Source of the DNA: Candidatus Omnitrophota bacterium
GTDB taxonomy: Bacteria > Omnitrophota > Koll11 > Gygaellales > Profunditerraquicolaceae
Direction of reading: 5' to 3'
Length of the DNA stretch: 13,013 bases
Assembly: GCA_026387515.1 (NCBI GenBank)
Contig: JAPLLP010000257.1
Span: 1 to 13,013, forward strand
Within the stretch, counting starts at the first letter, position 1; every line of letters starts with the position of its first letter. Under the pieces are notes generated by a model. That model saw nothing but the letters and a program-made list of their open reading frames with translations. It ran no database searches and was not told the origin of the DNA. Below are positions 1 to 6,374 of this stretch, one piece after another. Made by a program: the position numbers and the translations under genes.

Positions 1-1
1 G

Positions 2-892
2 ATCGGCGCCACCATCCATAATCCCTATTTTTCTATCGTTCCCCCTCTTTTGTCGCGCTCCATCGTTTGCGAGCTAAAGGCCCTAAGCGAATCCGATATC
101 GTTACGATATTGAATATGGCTATTAAGGATAAACAGCGGGGTTTAGGGAGCTACAAAATTAAAATCGAGAAAAAAACCCTGGAATTTTTAGCCAAGGCCT
201 GCGAAGGCGATGCCCGCAGGGCGCTCAACGCCCTGGAGCTGGGGGCGCTGACTACAGAAAAGAATAAAGAGGGCGTTATCAATTTTACCCTGAACGTCGC
301 GGCAGAGTCTATCCAGAAAAAACCGGTTATCTATGACAAAGATGAAGACGGCCATTACGATACCGCCTCGGCTTTTATAAAATCCATGCGCGGCTCAGAC
401 CCGGATGCCGCAATTTACTGGATGGCCAAGATGCTTTATGCCGGAGAAGACCCGAGGTTTATTGCCCGCAGGGTCTGTATCCTGGCCGCGGAAGACGTGG
501 GTAATGCCGATCCCCTGGCGCTGGTCTTGGCCAATGCTGCCCTGCGGATCTGCGAATTCGTAGGCATGCCGGAGGCGCGCATCCCCCTGGCCCAGGCGGT
601 GATCTATGTCGCCTGCGCGCCCAAATCCAACGCCTCCTATTTAGCTATTGATAAGGCCTTAGGCGATATGGAGAAGAAGAGGGTGCAAGAGATTCCCGAT
701 GCCCTAAAAGATGCCTCCTATGGCGGGGCAGAAAAATTAGGCCATGGGAAAGATTATAAATACGCCCATGAATTCCCTGGGCATTACGTGGAGCAGAAAT
801 ATACCAGAAAGTCAGTCAGGTATTACGAGCCTACTGAGATTGGTTTTGAGGCCAAGATAAAAGCGCGCCTTGATAAGCTGCGTAAAAAATAG
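2..892 (+). CDS. rarA: RarA/MgsA replication-associated recombination ATPase, 5'-truncated by the window edge
   Basis: RarA (MgsA) is a cytoplasmic AAA+ ATPase of the clamp-loader-like family that acts at stalled replication forks. The reading frame is open from base 2, so the gene begins upstream; about 296 C-terminal residues remain of a family length near 440. The Walker A and B motifs lie outside the window. The fragment opens with the sensor 1 region (IGATIHNPYF, where relatives usually read ATTENP), then the arginine-finger segment LLSRS. A sensor 2 region follows (GDARRALNALEL). The family-specific C-terminal tetramerisation region is clear: FIARRVCILAAEDVGNADP, then YGGAEKLGHGKDYKYAHEFPGHYVEQ. 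The stop is TAG at 890-892. The next gene's ribosome site starts 15 bp later, so the two may be co-transcribed. The call is secure; the sensor 1 substitutions are the only oddity. Confidence 0.95.
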   Translation: MGATIHNPYFSIVPPLLSRSIVCELKALSESDIVTILNMAIKDKQRGLGSYKIKIEKKTLEFLAKACEGDARRALNALELGALTTEKNKEGVINFTLNVAAESIQKKPVIYDKDEDGHYDTASAFIKSMRGSDPDAAIYWMAKMLYAGEDPRFIARRVCILAAEDVGNADPLALVLANAALRICEFVGMPEARIPLAQAVIYVACAPKSNASYLAIDKALGDMEKKRVQEIPDALKDASYGGAEKLGHGKDYKYAHEFPGHYVEQKYTRKSVRYYEPTEIGFEAKIKARLDKLRKK

Positions 893-906
893 CGGCCACA
901 AACCCT

Positions 907-911
907 GGAGG
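907..911 (+). promoter_or_regulatory. Ribosome binding site that fixes a TTG start
   Basis: GGAGG lies 6 nt before TTG at 918. An upstream in-frame TTG at 870 would overlap the end of rarA and has no comparable site, so 918 is the better start. Confidence 0.75.
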
Positions 912-917
912 TGCTAT

Positions 918-3017
918 TTGTTTAAGATTTTAGAAGGATTAAATATCAGGATCTTCTTGTTGAGCTTATGGATGCTTTTTCTGGAGCTTTTTCTGATACG
1001 CTGGATATCCACAGAGATAAGGATCTTTGCCTACGTGAGTAACCTGGCGCTCCTGGCTTGTTTTATAGGCATAGGGGCCGGATGTTACTTCTCCGATAAG
1101 AAAATAAATGTTAAATTCAGTTTTATCATGTTGGCGGTAACTATACTGGCAGTTAAGTCAGTGCCTTTTATAAGGATAACCGAATTATTAGCTACCTTTT
1201 ATGACTCGGCGATATGGAGCCAGGTTTTGAGCGCAAGCATCGTCCCGGCCATCTACGGGGTAATCCTCACCCTATTTATGTTCTGTGCGATCGCCGGGAT
1301 ATTTTTCCCGCTCGGCCAGCTTCTGGGGGCCATGTTTTCCTCTAGCCCGAGGATCATCGCTGCTTATTCAATCAATATATTGGGAAATATTTTCGGGATC
1401 TGGATATTTAGCTTATTTTCTTTTGCCCATACTGCCCCGATAGCCTGGTTGATTTTTTCAAGCCTGTTTATCCCGGTCTTTATGGAGAATAACAAAAGGA
1501 ATATCGCGTTCTTCGTGGCCATAACCATGTTCTCGGCAATAATCATTTCTATGCCTGTTTTCTATGCCCAGAAAACATTATGGACCCCATATCAGAAACT
1601 GGATGTTAACACTATCAGCGCAGGCAATATTAATTTAGGCTATACCATCAATGTAAATAATGCCAACTACATGGAACTTCTAGATATATCTCCTAAATTC
1701 ATCAATTCCACTCCGGAGTTATTCGGGCGCAACCCGGATATAAGCGCGATGTTAAGCCAATATGAGATACCTTATTTATTCAAAAAAGATGTTCAGGATG
1801 TTTTGATCGTAGGCGCGGGCGGCGGCAATGATGTGGCCGGCGCGATAAGGCGCAATATCGCAAACATCGACGCCGTTGAAATTGACCCGGGGATATATGA
1901 TCTAGGTTTAAAGATCCATCCGGAGAGGCCTTACAGCGACAGGCGGGTGCATATTTTTATAGATGACGCCCGCTCTTTTTTTAAAAAAACGCGCCGGGAT
2001 TACGATGTTATAAGCTTTGGCCTGTTGGACTCGCATACCTTAGCCTCCAACTATAATAATGTGCGCCTGGATCATTACATGTATACGCTTGAAAGCTTTG
2101 AAGAGGCCAGGAGGCTGCTTAAAAAAGACGGGATAATGACAGTTGCCTTCGCCTCCACCAGGCCCTGGATAACCCAGCGCATCGGCGGACTTATAAGGCA
2201 GACCTTTGGCGAAGAGCCGCTTACTTTCGCTATCAGCCCATACGGCACAGGCCTGCTTGACAGGAGATGGGTTATGTTCGTCGTCGGAAATAATATGGGG
2301 GCCGTAAGGCAGGCGATCGCCGACAGTGCGTTATTGAAGAATTATCTGGCTTCCAGAGAAAACAAATTAGACAATAATAAGGTTTTGTTGACTACAGATG
2401 ATTGGCCGTACCTTTATTTAAAGGATAAATCTATCCCCAGTACGTACACCTGTATTATCATAAGTATCCTATTGCTTTTTGTCATTTCCGCCAGGGCTTT
2501 GTTTTCGCAGGGCAAAAGGCTAAATCTCCATTTTTTGTTTTTAGGCGCGGCGTTTTTATTGCTTGAATTCCAGAATATCAGTAAGGCCTCGCTTTTATTC
2601 GGCTCTACCTGGATCGTGAACGCCTATATGTTTACGGCAATAATGTTGCTTATCCTTTGCGCCAACCTTTACGCCGGGAATTTTAAGATAAAAAACATAG
2701 GCCTGGTTTACATCCTGTTAGGGGTTTCTATCATATCGCTCTATCTCGTCCCGCTGAATAGTTTTAATGCCTACAATTCTTTTTTCAAGACTTGCTTTGC
2801 CGCGCTGATCATGAACCTTCCTATATTCTTCGCCGGGTTAATATTTATTGAATCTTTGCGCAAATACCCCCATAAGGATGTAGCCCTTGGCTCAAATCTT
2901 TTGGGCGCCTCTATGGGAGGATTGTTGGAATCGTTGTCTTTTATTACAGGGATAAAGGCCCTGCTTATTTTTGTTTTCGCGTTCTACGCTTTATCATATA
3001 TCTTCCAGAAAGAGTAA
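918..3017 (+). CDS. Multipass membrane protein with a spermidine-synthase-like (SAM-dependent methyltransferase fold) domain
   Basis: The protein has 699 residues from the TTG at 918. The N-terminal ~215 residues are strongly hydrophobic, with about six predicted membrane segments (the first near residues 8-25 and 34-53). A soluble domain of about 250 residues follows. It carries a Rossmann nucleotide-binding loop GAGGGND at 299-305, the acidic ribose-binding strand end AVEID at 319-323 and DDA at 349-351. These are the hallmarks of polyamine aminopropyltransferase (SpeE) homologues. From about residue 508 there are roughly seven further membrane segments, including the GSNLLGASMGGLLES motif typical of large membrane-bound SpeE homologues. 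The strand that normally carries the catalytic Asp (DVIIVDSTDP-like) reads DVISFGLLDSHT, so true aminopropyl transfer is doubtful. The substrate is unknown. It lies 25 bp after rarA and probably shares its transcript. The family-level call is firm; the function is not. Confidence 0.8.
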   Translation: MFKILEGLNIRIFLLSLWMLFLELFLIRWISTEIRIFAYVSNLALLACFIGIGAGCYFSDKKINVKFSFIMLAVTILAVKSVPFIRITELLATFYDSAIWSQVLSASIVPAIYGVILTLFMFCAIAGIFFPLGQLLGAMFSSSPRIIAAYSINILGNIFGIWIFSLFSFAHTAPIAWLIFSSLFIPVFMENNKRNIAFFVAITMFSAIIISMPVFYAQKTLWTPYQKLDVNTISAGNINLGYTINVNNANYMELLDISPKFINSTPELFGRNPDISAMLSQYEIPYLFKKDVQDVLIVGAGGGNDVAGAIRRNIANIDAVEIDPGIYDLGLKIHPERPYSDRRVHIFIDDARSFFKKTRRDYDVISFGLLDSHTLASNYNNVRLDHYMYTLESFEEARRLLKKDGIMTVAFASTRPWITQRIGGLIRQTFGEEPLTFAISPYGTGLLDRRWVMFVVGNNMGAVRQAIADSALLKNYLASRENKLDNNKVLLTTDDWPYLYLKDKSIPSTYTCIIISILLLFVISARALFSQGKRLNLHFLFLGAAFLLLEFQNISKASLLFGSTWIVNAYMFTAIMLLILCANLYAGNFKIKNIGLVYILLGVSIISLYLVPLNSFNAYNSFFKTCFAALIMNLPIFFAGLIFIESLRKYPHKDVALGSNLLGASMGGLLESLSFITGIKALLIFVFAFYALSYIFQKE

Positions 3018-3030
3018 GGGCTGTTTTTTC

Positions 3031-3059
3031 TTGAGCCAAAAGATAAAGCGTGTTAGAAT
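3031..3059 (+). promoter_or_regulatory. Sigma70-type promoter upstream of the metV-like gene
   Basis: A -35 box TTGAGC (3031-3036) and a -10 box TAGAAT (3054-3059) are separated by exactly 17 bp. The expected start of transcription is about 3066-3068, the first bases of the stem-loop element that follows. This makes a new transcription unit for metV-nifU-cyclo-ligase likely. It is a consensus match only, with no experimental support. Confidence 0.6.
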
Positions 3060-3067
3060 GTTACGGT

Positions 3068-3144
3068 AACACCCCGCGCTAGTGCACCCGGCCTTATCGG
3101 ATCGGCCGGTGCGCCGCCTTCAGCGGCGAATTTGCGCGGGTGTT
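3068..3144 (+). promoter_or_regulatory. Structured 5' leader: three-way-junction RNA candidate
   Basis: An outer stem pairs 3068-3079 with 3134-3144 (11 bp, one bulged C at 3075). Inside it sit a 9-bp hairpin, 3084-3093 with 3104-3112 (one bulged C, 10-nt loop), and a second hairpin, 3113-3117 with 3123-3127 (GCCGC/GCGGC, 5-nt loop CTTCA), making a three-way junction with single-stranded joiners TAGT and GAATTT. The element is much more GC-rich than its surroundings. It begins where transcription from the promoter at 3031-3059 should start and ends 19 nt before the ATG at 3164. I do not recognise it as a known riboswitch class. It could be a cis-regulatory RNA, a small RNA, or an intergenic palindromic repeat. 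The base pairing is read directly from sequence; any function is inference. Confidence 0.5.
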
Positions 3145-3157
3145 CACTTACTGTGAA
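3143..3157 (+). promoter_or_regulatory. Small hairpin covering the probable metV ribosome site
   Basis: TTCAC (3143-3147) pairs with GTGAA (3153-3157) across a 5-nt loop. The 3' arm overlaps the purine-rich GTGAAAGA stretch that must act as the ribosome site for the ATG at 3164. Its first two bases are also the last two of the outer stem of the preceding element, so the two pairings compete slightly. A translational gate is possible but unproven. Confidence 0.3.
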
Positions 3158-3163
3158 AGACAA

Positions 3164-3823
3164 ATGATTATTACCGAACAAAAACCGCTCTCGGAGATAC
3201 TCGAGGGCTTAAAAGGCTTTAATAAGATATTCCTTGTCGGCTGCGGCGAGTGCGCCACGACCTGTAAGACTGGCGGCCAAGAAGAGCTTGCTAAGATGCA
3301 GGAAGGTCTGATTAAGGCAGGCAAGTCCGTCTCGGGAAGTTGTATCCCCGGCGCCCCTTGTGTGTCCGCGCAGATAAAAACGGAGCTGGCCAAGAACATG
3401 CCGGCCTTGCGGCAGTCGGATGCGGTTTTGGTTTTGGCCTGCGGTTTAGGCGTGCAGTCGGTAAAAGATAACAACAGGCTCGAACTTTCAGTTTTGCCCG
3501 CATGCAATACGCTCTGCGGCGCGGTCTTGGATGCGCAAGGCGCGTTTATGGAAAAATGTTCCATGTGCGGGGAGTGTGTTTTAGGCCTTACCGCCGGTAT
3601 CTGTCCGATCACGCTCTGTGCCAAAGGCCTTTTGAACGGCCCCTGCGGCGGCATGAACAAAGGAAAATGCGAGGTCGATAGCCAGCGCGACTGCGCCTGG
3701 GTCTTGATCTATCAAGAGCTGGAAAAGAAAAAGAATTTGGCAGCCCTAAAAGCTATTCGCGGCCCCAAGGATTACAAAAAGACGCTTAAGCCGCATAAAA
3801 TATTATTAACCAGTAAACCTTAA
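3164..3823 (+). CDS. metV: MetV-like methylenetetrahydrofolate reductase C-terminal domain protein (cysteine-rich Fe-S protein)
   Basis: This is a 219-residue cytoplasmic protein of the family (MTHFR C-terminal domain, MetV) that partners methylenetetrahydrofolate reductase MetF in Wood-Ljungdahl and related anaerobic folate pathways, where it is thought to pass electrons through iron-sulfur centres. It has 16 cysteines. An N-terminal set is C27-x2-C30-x3-C34, then C60 and C66, then C93, C114 and C118. A dense C-terminal set holds C132-x2-C135-x2-C138, C147, C152, C161 (in NGPCGGMNKGKCEV), C169 and C177. The ATG at 3164 (MIITEQKPL) is preferred over the in-frame GTG at 3140, which lies inside the outer stem of the leader and would add eight unconserved residues. 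No metF is present in the window. The gene heads a likely operon with an Fe-S scaffold and a folate enzyme, which fits a one-carbon role. The family call is strong; the exact partner is unknown. Confidence 0.85.
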   Translation: MIITEQKPLSEILEGLKGFNKIFLVGCGECATTCKTGGQEELAKMQEGLIKAGKSVSGSCIPGAPCVSAQIKTELAKNMPALRQSDAVLVLACGLGVQSVKDNNRLELSVLPACNTLCGAVLDAQGAFMEKCSMCGECVLGLTAGICPITLCAKGLLNGPCGGMNKGKCEVDSQRDCAWVLIYQELEKKKNLAALKAIRGPKDYKKTLKPHKILLTSKP

Positions 3824-3830
3824 GAAAAAA

Positions 3831-4265
3831 ATGGGCGATTTGAATTATAGTGATAAAGTCATGGACCATTTTACACATCCCAGGAATGTTGGGGAGATCC
3901 CCGACGCCAGTGGCATTGGTAATGTCGGCAATCCCGTCTGCGGTGACGTGATGCGTATGTACATTAAGGTCGAGGGCGATGTGATTGTGGACGCAAAATT
4001 CAAGACCTTTGGTTGTGGAGCGGCTATTTCCACCAGCTCCATGGTTACCGAGATGGTTAAGGGCAAGAGTATCGAAGAGGCCTTGAAGATTTCCAACAAG
4101 GCCGTGGCCGAGGCCCTGGGAGGATTACCAGCAGTTAAGCTGCACTGTTCGGTGTTGGCGGAACAGGCCTTAAGGTCAGCGCTGGCAGATTATTATCAGA
4201 AGATCGGTAAAGACCCCAGCGCATTTTTACCCAAGGCCCATAGCGAAGAAGAACACGGTCATTAA
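3831..4265 (+). CDS. nifU: IscU/NifU-type iron-sulfur cluster assembly scaffold
   Basis: This 144-residue protein is a scaffold on which [2Fe-2S] and [4Fe-4S] clusters are built with sulfur from a cysteine desulfurase and then passed to apoproteins. It has the full IscU signature: Y6-S-D-K-V-M-D-H-F, P-R-N-V-G at 17-21, the first ligand C37 with D39 (NPVCGD), C62 in KTFGCGAAISTSSM, and C106 in KLHCS. The scaffold domain fills almost all of the length, so this is the single-domain type, without the ferredoxin and Nfu domains of classical NifU. The tail is acidic and His-containing (SEEEHGH). It starts 7 bp after metV behind a poor ribosome site (AAG-rich), so coupled translation is likely. No nifS/iscS lies in the window. 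Placement next to a 16-cysteine protein suggests, by inference, that it helps load that protein's clusters. Confidence 0.93.
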   Translation: MGDLNYSDKVMDHFTHPRNVGEIPDASGIGNVGNPVCGDVMRMYIKVEGDVIVDAKFKTFGCGAAISTSSMVTEMVKGKSIEEALKISNKAVAEALGGLPAVKLHCSVLAEQALRSALADYYQKIGKDPSAFLPKAHSEEEHGH

Positions 4266-4268
4266 CCA

Positions 4269-4841
4269 ATGCGACACCTAAGTAAAGATAAGGTTGTGAG
4301 GTTGACAAAGAAGATAATACGTAGTAAAATCTTAGCAAGACTAAAAACACAGAAGGAGGAAGACCGAAACAGAAAGTCCGGTATTATTAAGAGAAAGCTG
4401 TTTAGGACTCTTGTGTTTAGTAAAGCAAAAACGGTGATGTTCTACCTCTCGTTTGGCGGCGAGGTGAATACTAAGGAAATGATTGAACAAGCTTATACTT
4501 TAGGTAAGATTGTTGCGGTTCCCGGAACCAAGGGTAACGGCGCGATCAGGCCATATCTGTTGCATAGGGATACGAGGCTTGTGCGCGGCCCGTATGGGAC
4601 CAAGGAACCGGCGACGAAAAGATCTATCAGCCTACGAAACATAGACTTGGTGATCGTGCCAGGGGTTGCCTTCGATAAAAAAGGTAATCGCCTGGGCCGG
4701 GGAAAAGGTTGTTACGACGTGTTTTTGAATAAACTGCCTAAGAAAACCGTTTCTCTCGGCCTGGCATTTGATTTTCAAATCTTACCGTTTGTTCCCGCCA
4801 CAACAGAGGATGTACCCGTCAAGAGGGTCCTTTTCGCTTAA
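4269..4841 (+). CDS. 5-formyltetrahydrofolate cyclo-ligase
   Basis: The enzyme (5-FCL, methenyltetrahydrofolate synthetase, YgfA/MTHFS family) uses ATP to convert 5-formyl-tetrahydrofolate into 5,10-methenyl-tetrahydrofolate, returning stored formyl-folate to the one-carbon pool. The length of 190 residues is normal. The family motif sits at 130-150: VPGVAFD, then NRLGRGKGCYD. Most relatives have GxGYYD; here the first Tyr is Cys148, while Tyr149 and Asp150 are kept. The N-terminal basic helix (TKKIIRSKILARL) is the usual nucleotide-side lysine-rich segment. The start is uncertain: ATG at 4269 has almost no ribosome site, while TTG at 4302, preceded by AAGGTTGTGAGG, would give the more typical family N-terminus. 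It follows nifU by 3 bp and completes a folate/Fe-S group with metV. Confidence 0.9.
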   Translation: MRHLSKDKVVRLTKKIIRSKILARLKTQKEEDRNRKSGIIKRKLFRTLVFSKAKTVMFYLSFGGEVNTKEMIEQAYTLGKIVAVPGTKGNGAIRPYLLHRDTRLVRGPYGTKEPATKRSISLRNIDLVIVPGVAFDKKGNRLGRGKGCYDVFLNKLPKKTVSLGLAFDFQILPFVPATTEDVPVKRVLFA

Positions 4842-4902
4842 GTCCCGCTTATCTCTTATTAGGACTATTCTGGTTTTTTCCAAGCCAAAAATATCGCTTA
4901 GA

Positions 4903-4908
4903 GGGAGG
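4903..4908 (+). promoter_or_regulatory. Ribosome binding site of rny
   Basis: GGGAGG lies 11 nt before the ATG at 4920. The spacing is a little long, but this is one of the two strongest ribosome-site matches in the window. The 78-bp gap in which it lies (4842-4919) shows no clear promoter and no terminator hairpin. Confidence 0.6.
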
Positions 4909-4919
4909 TTGATAGACAC

Positions 4920-6374
4920 ATGTTGAATACGGTGATTATTATAGTAGCTGCCTTGGTAGCGGCATGCGTGGGATACATATTGAGGAGATACGTTGCCGAG
5001 AAAAAAGTCCAGGATGCCGAGACAAAGGCAAAACTGATTTTAGAGCAGGCCAAAAAAGAATCTCAAGGGGTGCGTCGCGAAGCAGAACTGGAGGCAAAGG
5101 ACCAACTTTATAAGATGCGGCAGGATTTTGAACGCTCCACCCAGGACCGCAGGCAGGAGATAACCAATTTAGAAAAAAGGCTCACCCAGAAAGAAGAAAA
5201 CATCGATCGCCGGCTTGATCTATTGGAGAAAAAGGAGAAAGAGATTGAGCTTAAGGCGCAGGATACCAAGAAACAGGAGGAGCAGGTCAAGGTAAAGGAT
5301 AACCAGTTGCATGCCTTAATCGCAGAGGAGAAAGAGCGCCTGCAGAAGATATCTTCTTTATCGGCAGAAGAGGCAAAACAGATTTTACTTAGCCGCTTAA
5401 ACGAAGAGTTGAATAACGAGAAGGCCATTTTGATCAAAAAGCAGGAAGAGGAGCTGCGCCTGGCCTCGGATAAGAAGTCCAGAGAGATTATCAGCCTGGC
5501 AATTCAGAGGTGCGCTGCGGAACATACGGTTGAGTCTACGGTCAGCGTGGTAAACCTGCCTAGCGACGAGATGAAGGGGAGAGTTATCGGGCGGGAGGGA
5601 AGGAATATCCGCGCATTTGAAATGGCCACGGGCGTGGATGTGATTATTGACGATACGCCCGAGGCGGTGACGCTTTCCGCGTTTGATACCGTGCGCAGGG
5701 AAGTGGCGCGCCTGGCCCTGGAAAAATTGATCTCTGACGGTAGGATTCATCCCGGCAGGATCGAAGAGGTAGTGGATAAGGCCAAGAAAGATATGGACGA
5801 GAAGATCGGCCAGAACGCCCTGCAGCATTCTAAAGAAGTTTCTTTTCTTTTGGGGGTGATGGCATCGGAACTGGGTTTGGATATGAAGATCGCCCGGCGC
5901 GTCGGACTCTTGCACGATATAGGAAAAGCCGTAGATCATCAGGTGGAAGGTACGCACGCCAAATTGGGCGCTGAGCTTGCCAAGAAGTATAATGAATCTT
6001 CGATCGTGGTCTCGGCGATTGAGTCGCACCACGAGGAAGCGGAGCAGAGCAGTCTCTACGCCGTGTTAGCTGTCGCCGCCGATGCCATAAGCGCTACCCG
6101 GCCCGGAGCCCGGCGCGAGACATTAGAGACTTATATAAAGCGCTTGGAGAAATTGGAATCGATCGCCAATCTATTTAAGGGAGTAGAGAAGTCTTATGCT
6201 ATCCAGGCAGGGCGGGAGATCAGGGTTATCGTGCAGCCGGAAAAGATCTCGGATAGCGACGCGGTGAATATGGCGCGGGAGATCCGCAAAAAGATAGAAG
6301 AAGGCATGGAATATCCCGGCCAGATCAAGGTCTCGGTTGTTCGCGAGACGCGGGCTATCGAATACGCAAAATGA
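4920..6374 (+). CDS. rny: Ribonuclease Y
   Basis: RNase Y is a membrane-anchored endoribonuclease that starts mRNA decay. The 484-residue protein has the full domain order. A single N-terminal membrane helix (about residues 2-24) is followed by a long charged coiled coil to about residue 195. A KH RNA-binding domain carries the GxxG loop GREG at 224-227 within GRVIGREGRN. The HD metal-dependent phosphohydrolase domain has LLHDIGKA with H332-D333, and H370-H371-E372. The C-terminal RNase Y extension ends in SVVRETRAIEYAK. Relatives are often about 520 residues, so the coiled coil is somewhat short. The gene follows a 78-bp gap and a strong ribosome site, so it opens a second tightly packed group. 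It overlaps the next gene by 4 nt (ATGA), which points to coupled translation. Confidence 0.97.
   Translation: MLNTVIIIVAALVAACVGYILRRYVAEKKVQDAETKAKLILEQAKKESQGVRREAELEAKDQLYKMRQDFERSTQDRRQEITNLEKRLTQKEENIDRRLDLLEKKEKEIELKAQDTKKQEEQVKVKDNQLHALIAEEKERLQKISSLSAEEAKQILLSRLNEELNNEKAILIKKQEEELRLASDKKSREIISLAIQRCAAEHTVESTVSVVNLPSDEMKGRVIGREGRNIRAFEMATGVDVIIDDTPEAVTLSAFDTVRREVARLALEKLISDGRIHPGRIEEVVDKAKKDMDEKIGQNALQHSKEVSFLLGVMASELGLDMKIARRVGLLHDIGKAVDHQVEGTHAKLGAELAKKYNESSIVVSAIESHHEEAEQSSLYAVLAVAADAISATRPGARRETLETYIKRLEKLESIANLFKGVEKSYAIQAGREIRVIVQPEKISDSDAVNMAREIRKKIEEGMEYPGQIKVSVVRETRAIEYAK

Noticed and set aside
870..917. Longer N-terminus of the membrane protein from TTG 870
   Set aside because: It overlaps rarA, has no ribosome site, and adds polar residues before the first membrane helix. 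TTG 918 has GGAGG at ideal spacing.
3018..3037. Terminator after the membrane protein gene
   Set aside because: A GGCT/AGCC pairing around the T-run is only 4 bp, and the T-run sits in the loop rather than after the stem.
3140..3163. GTG 3140 as start of the metV-like gene
   Set aside because: The codon lies inside the leader's outer stem, has no ribosome site, and adds eight residues not typical of the family.
3148..3660. 170-residue open frame on the minus strand across metV
   Set aside because: Cys/Pro/Ser-rich composition with no domain; it is the antisense shadow of a strongly supported gene.
4841..4888. Terminator between the cyclo-ligase and rny
   Set aside because: AGTCC (4841-4845) can pair with GGACT (4862-4866) before a T6 run, but the stem is 5 bp with a 16-nt loop and the T-run is not adjacent.
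4842..4919. 6S RNA or zapA next to 5-formyltetrahydrofolate cyclo-ligase
   Set aside because: Some bacteria have these neighbours, but the 78-bp gap is too short and shows no long hairpin or reading frame.
5397..6032. 211-residue minus-strand open frame across rny
   Set aside because: No recognisable motif, no ribosome site, and it lies entirely opposite the KH/HD coding region of RNase Y.
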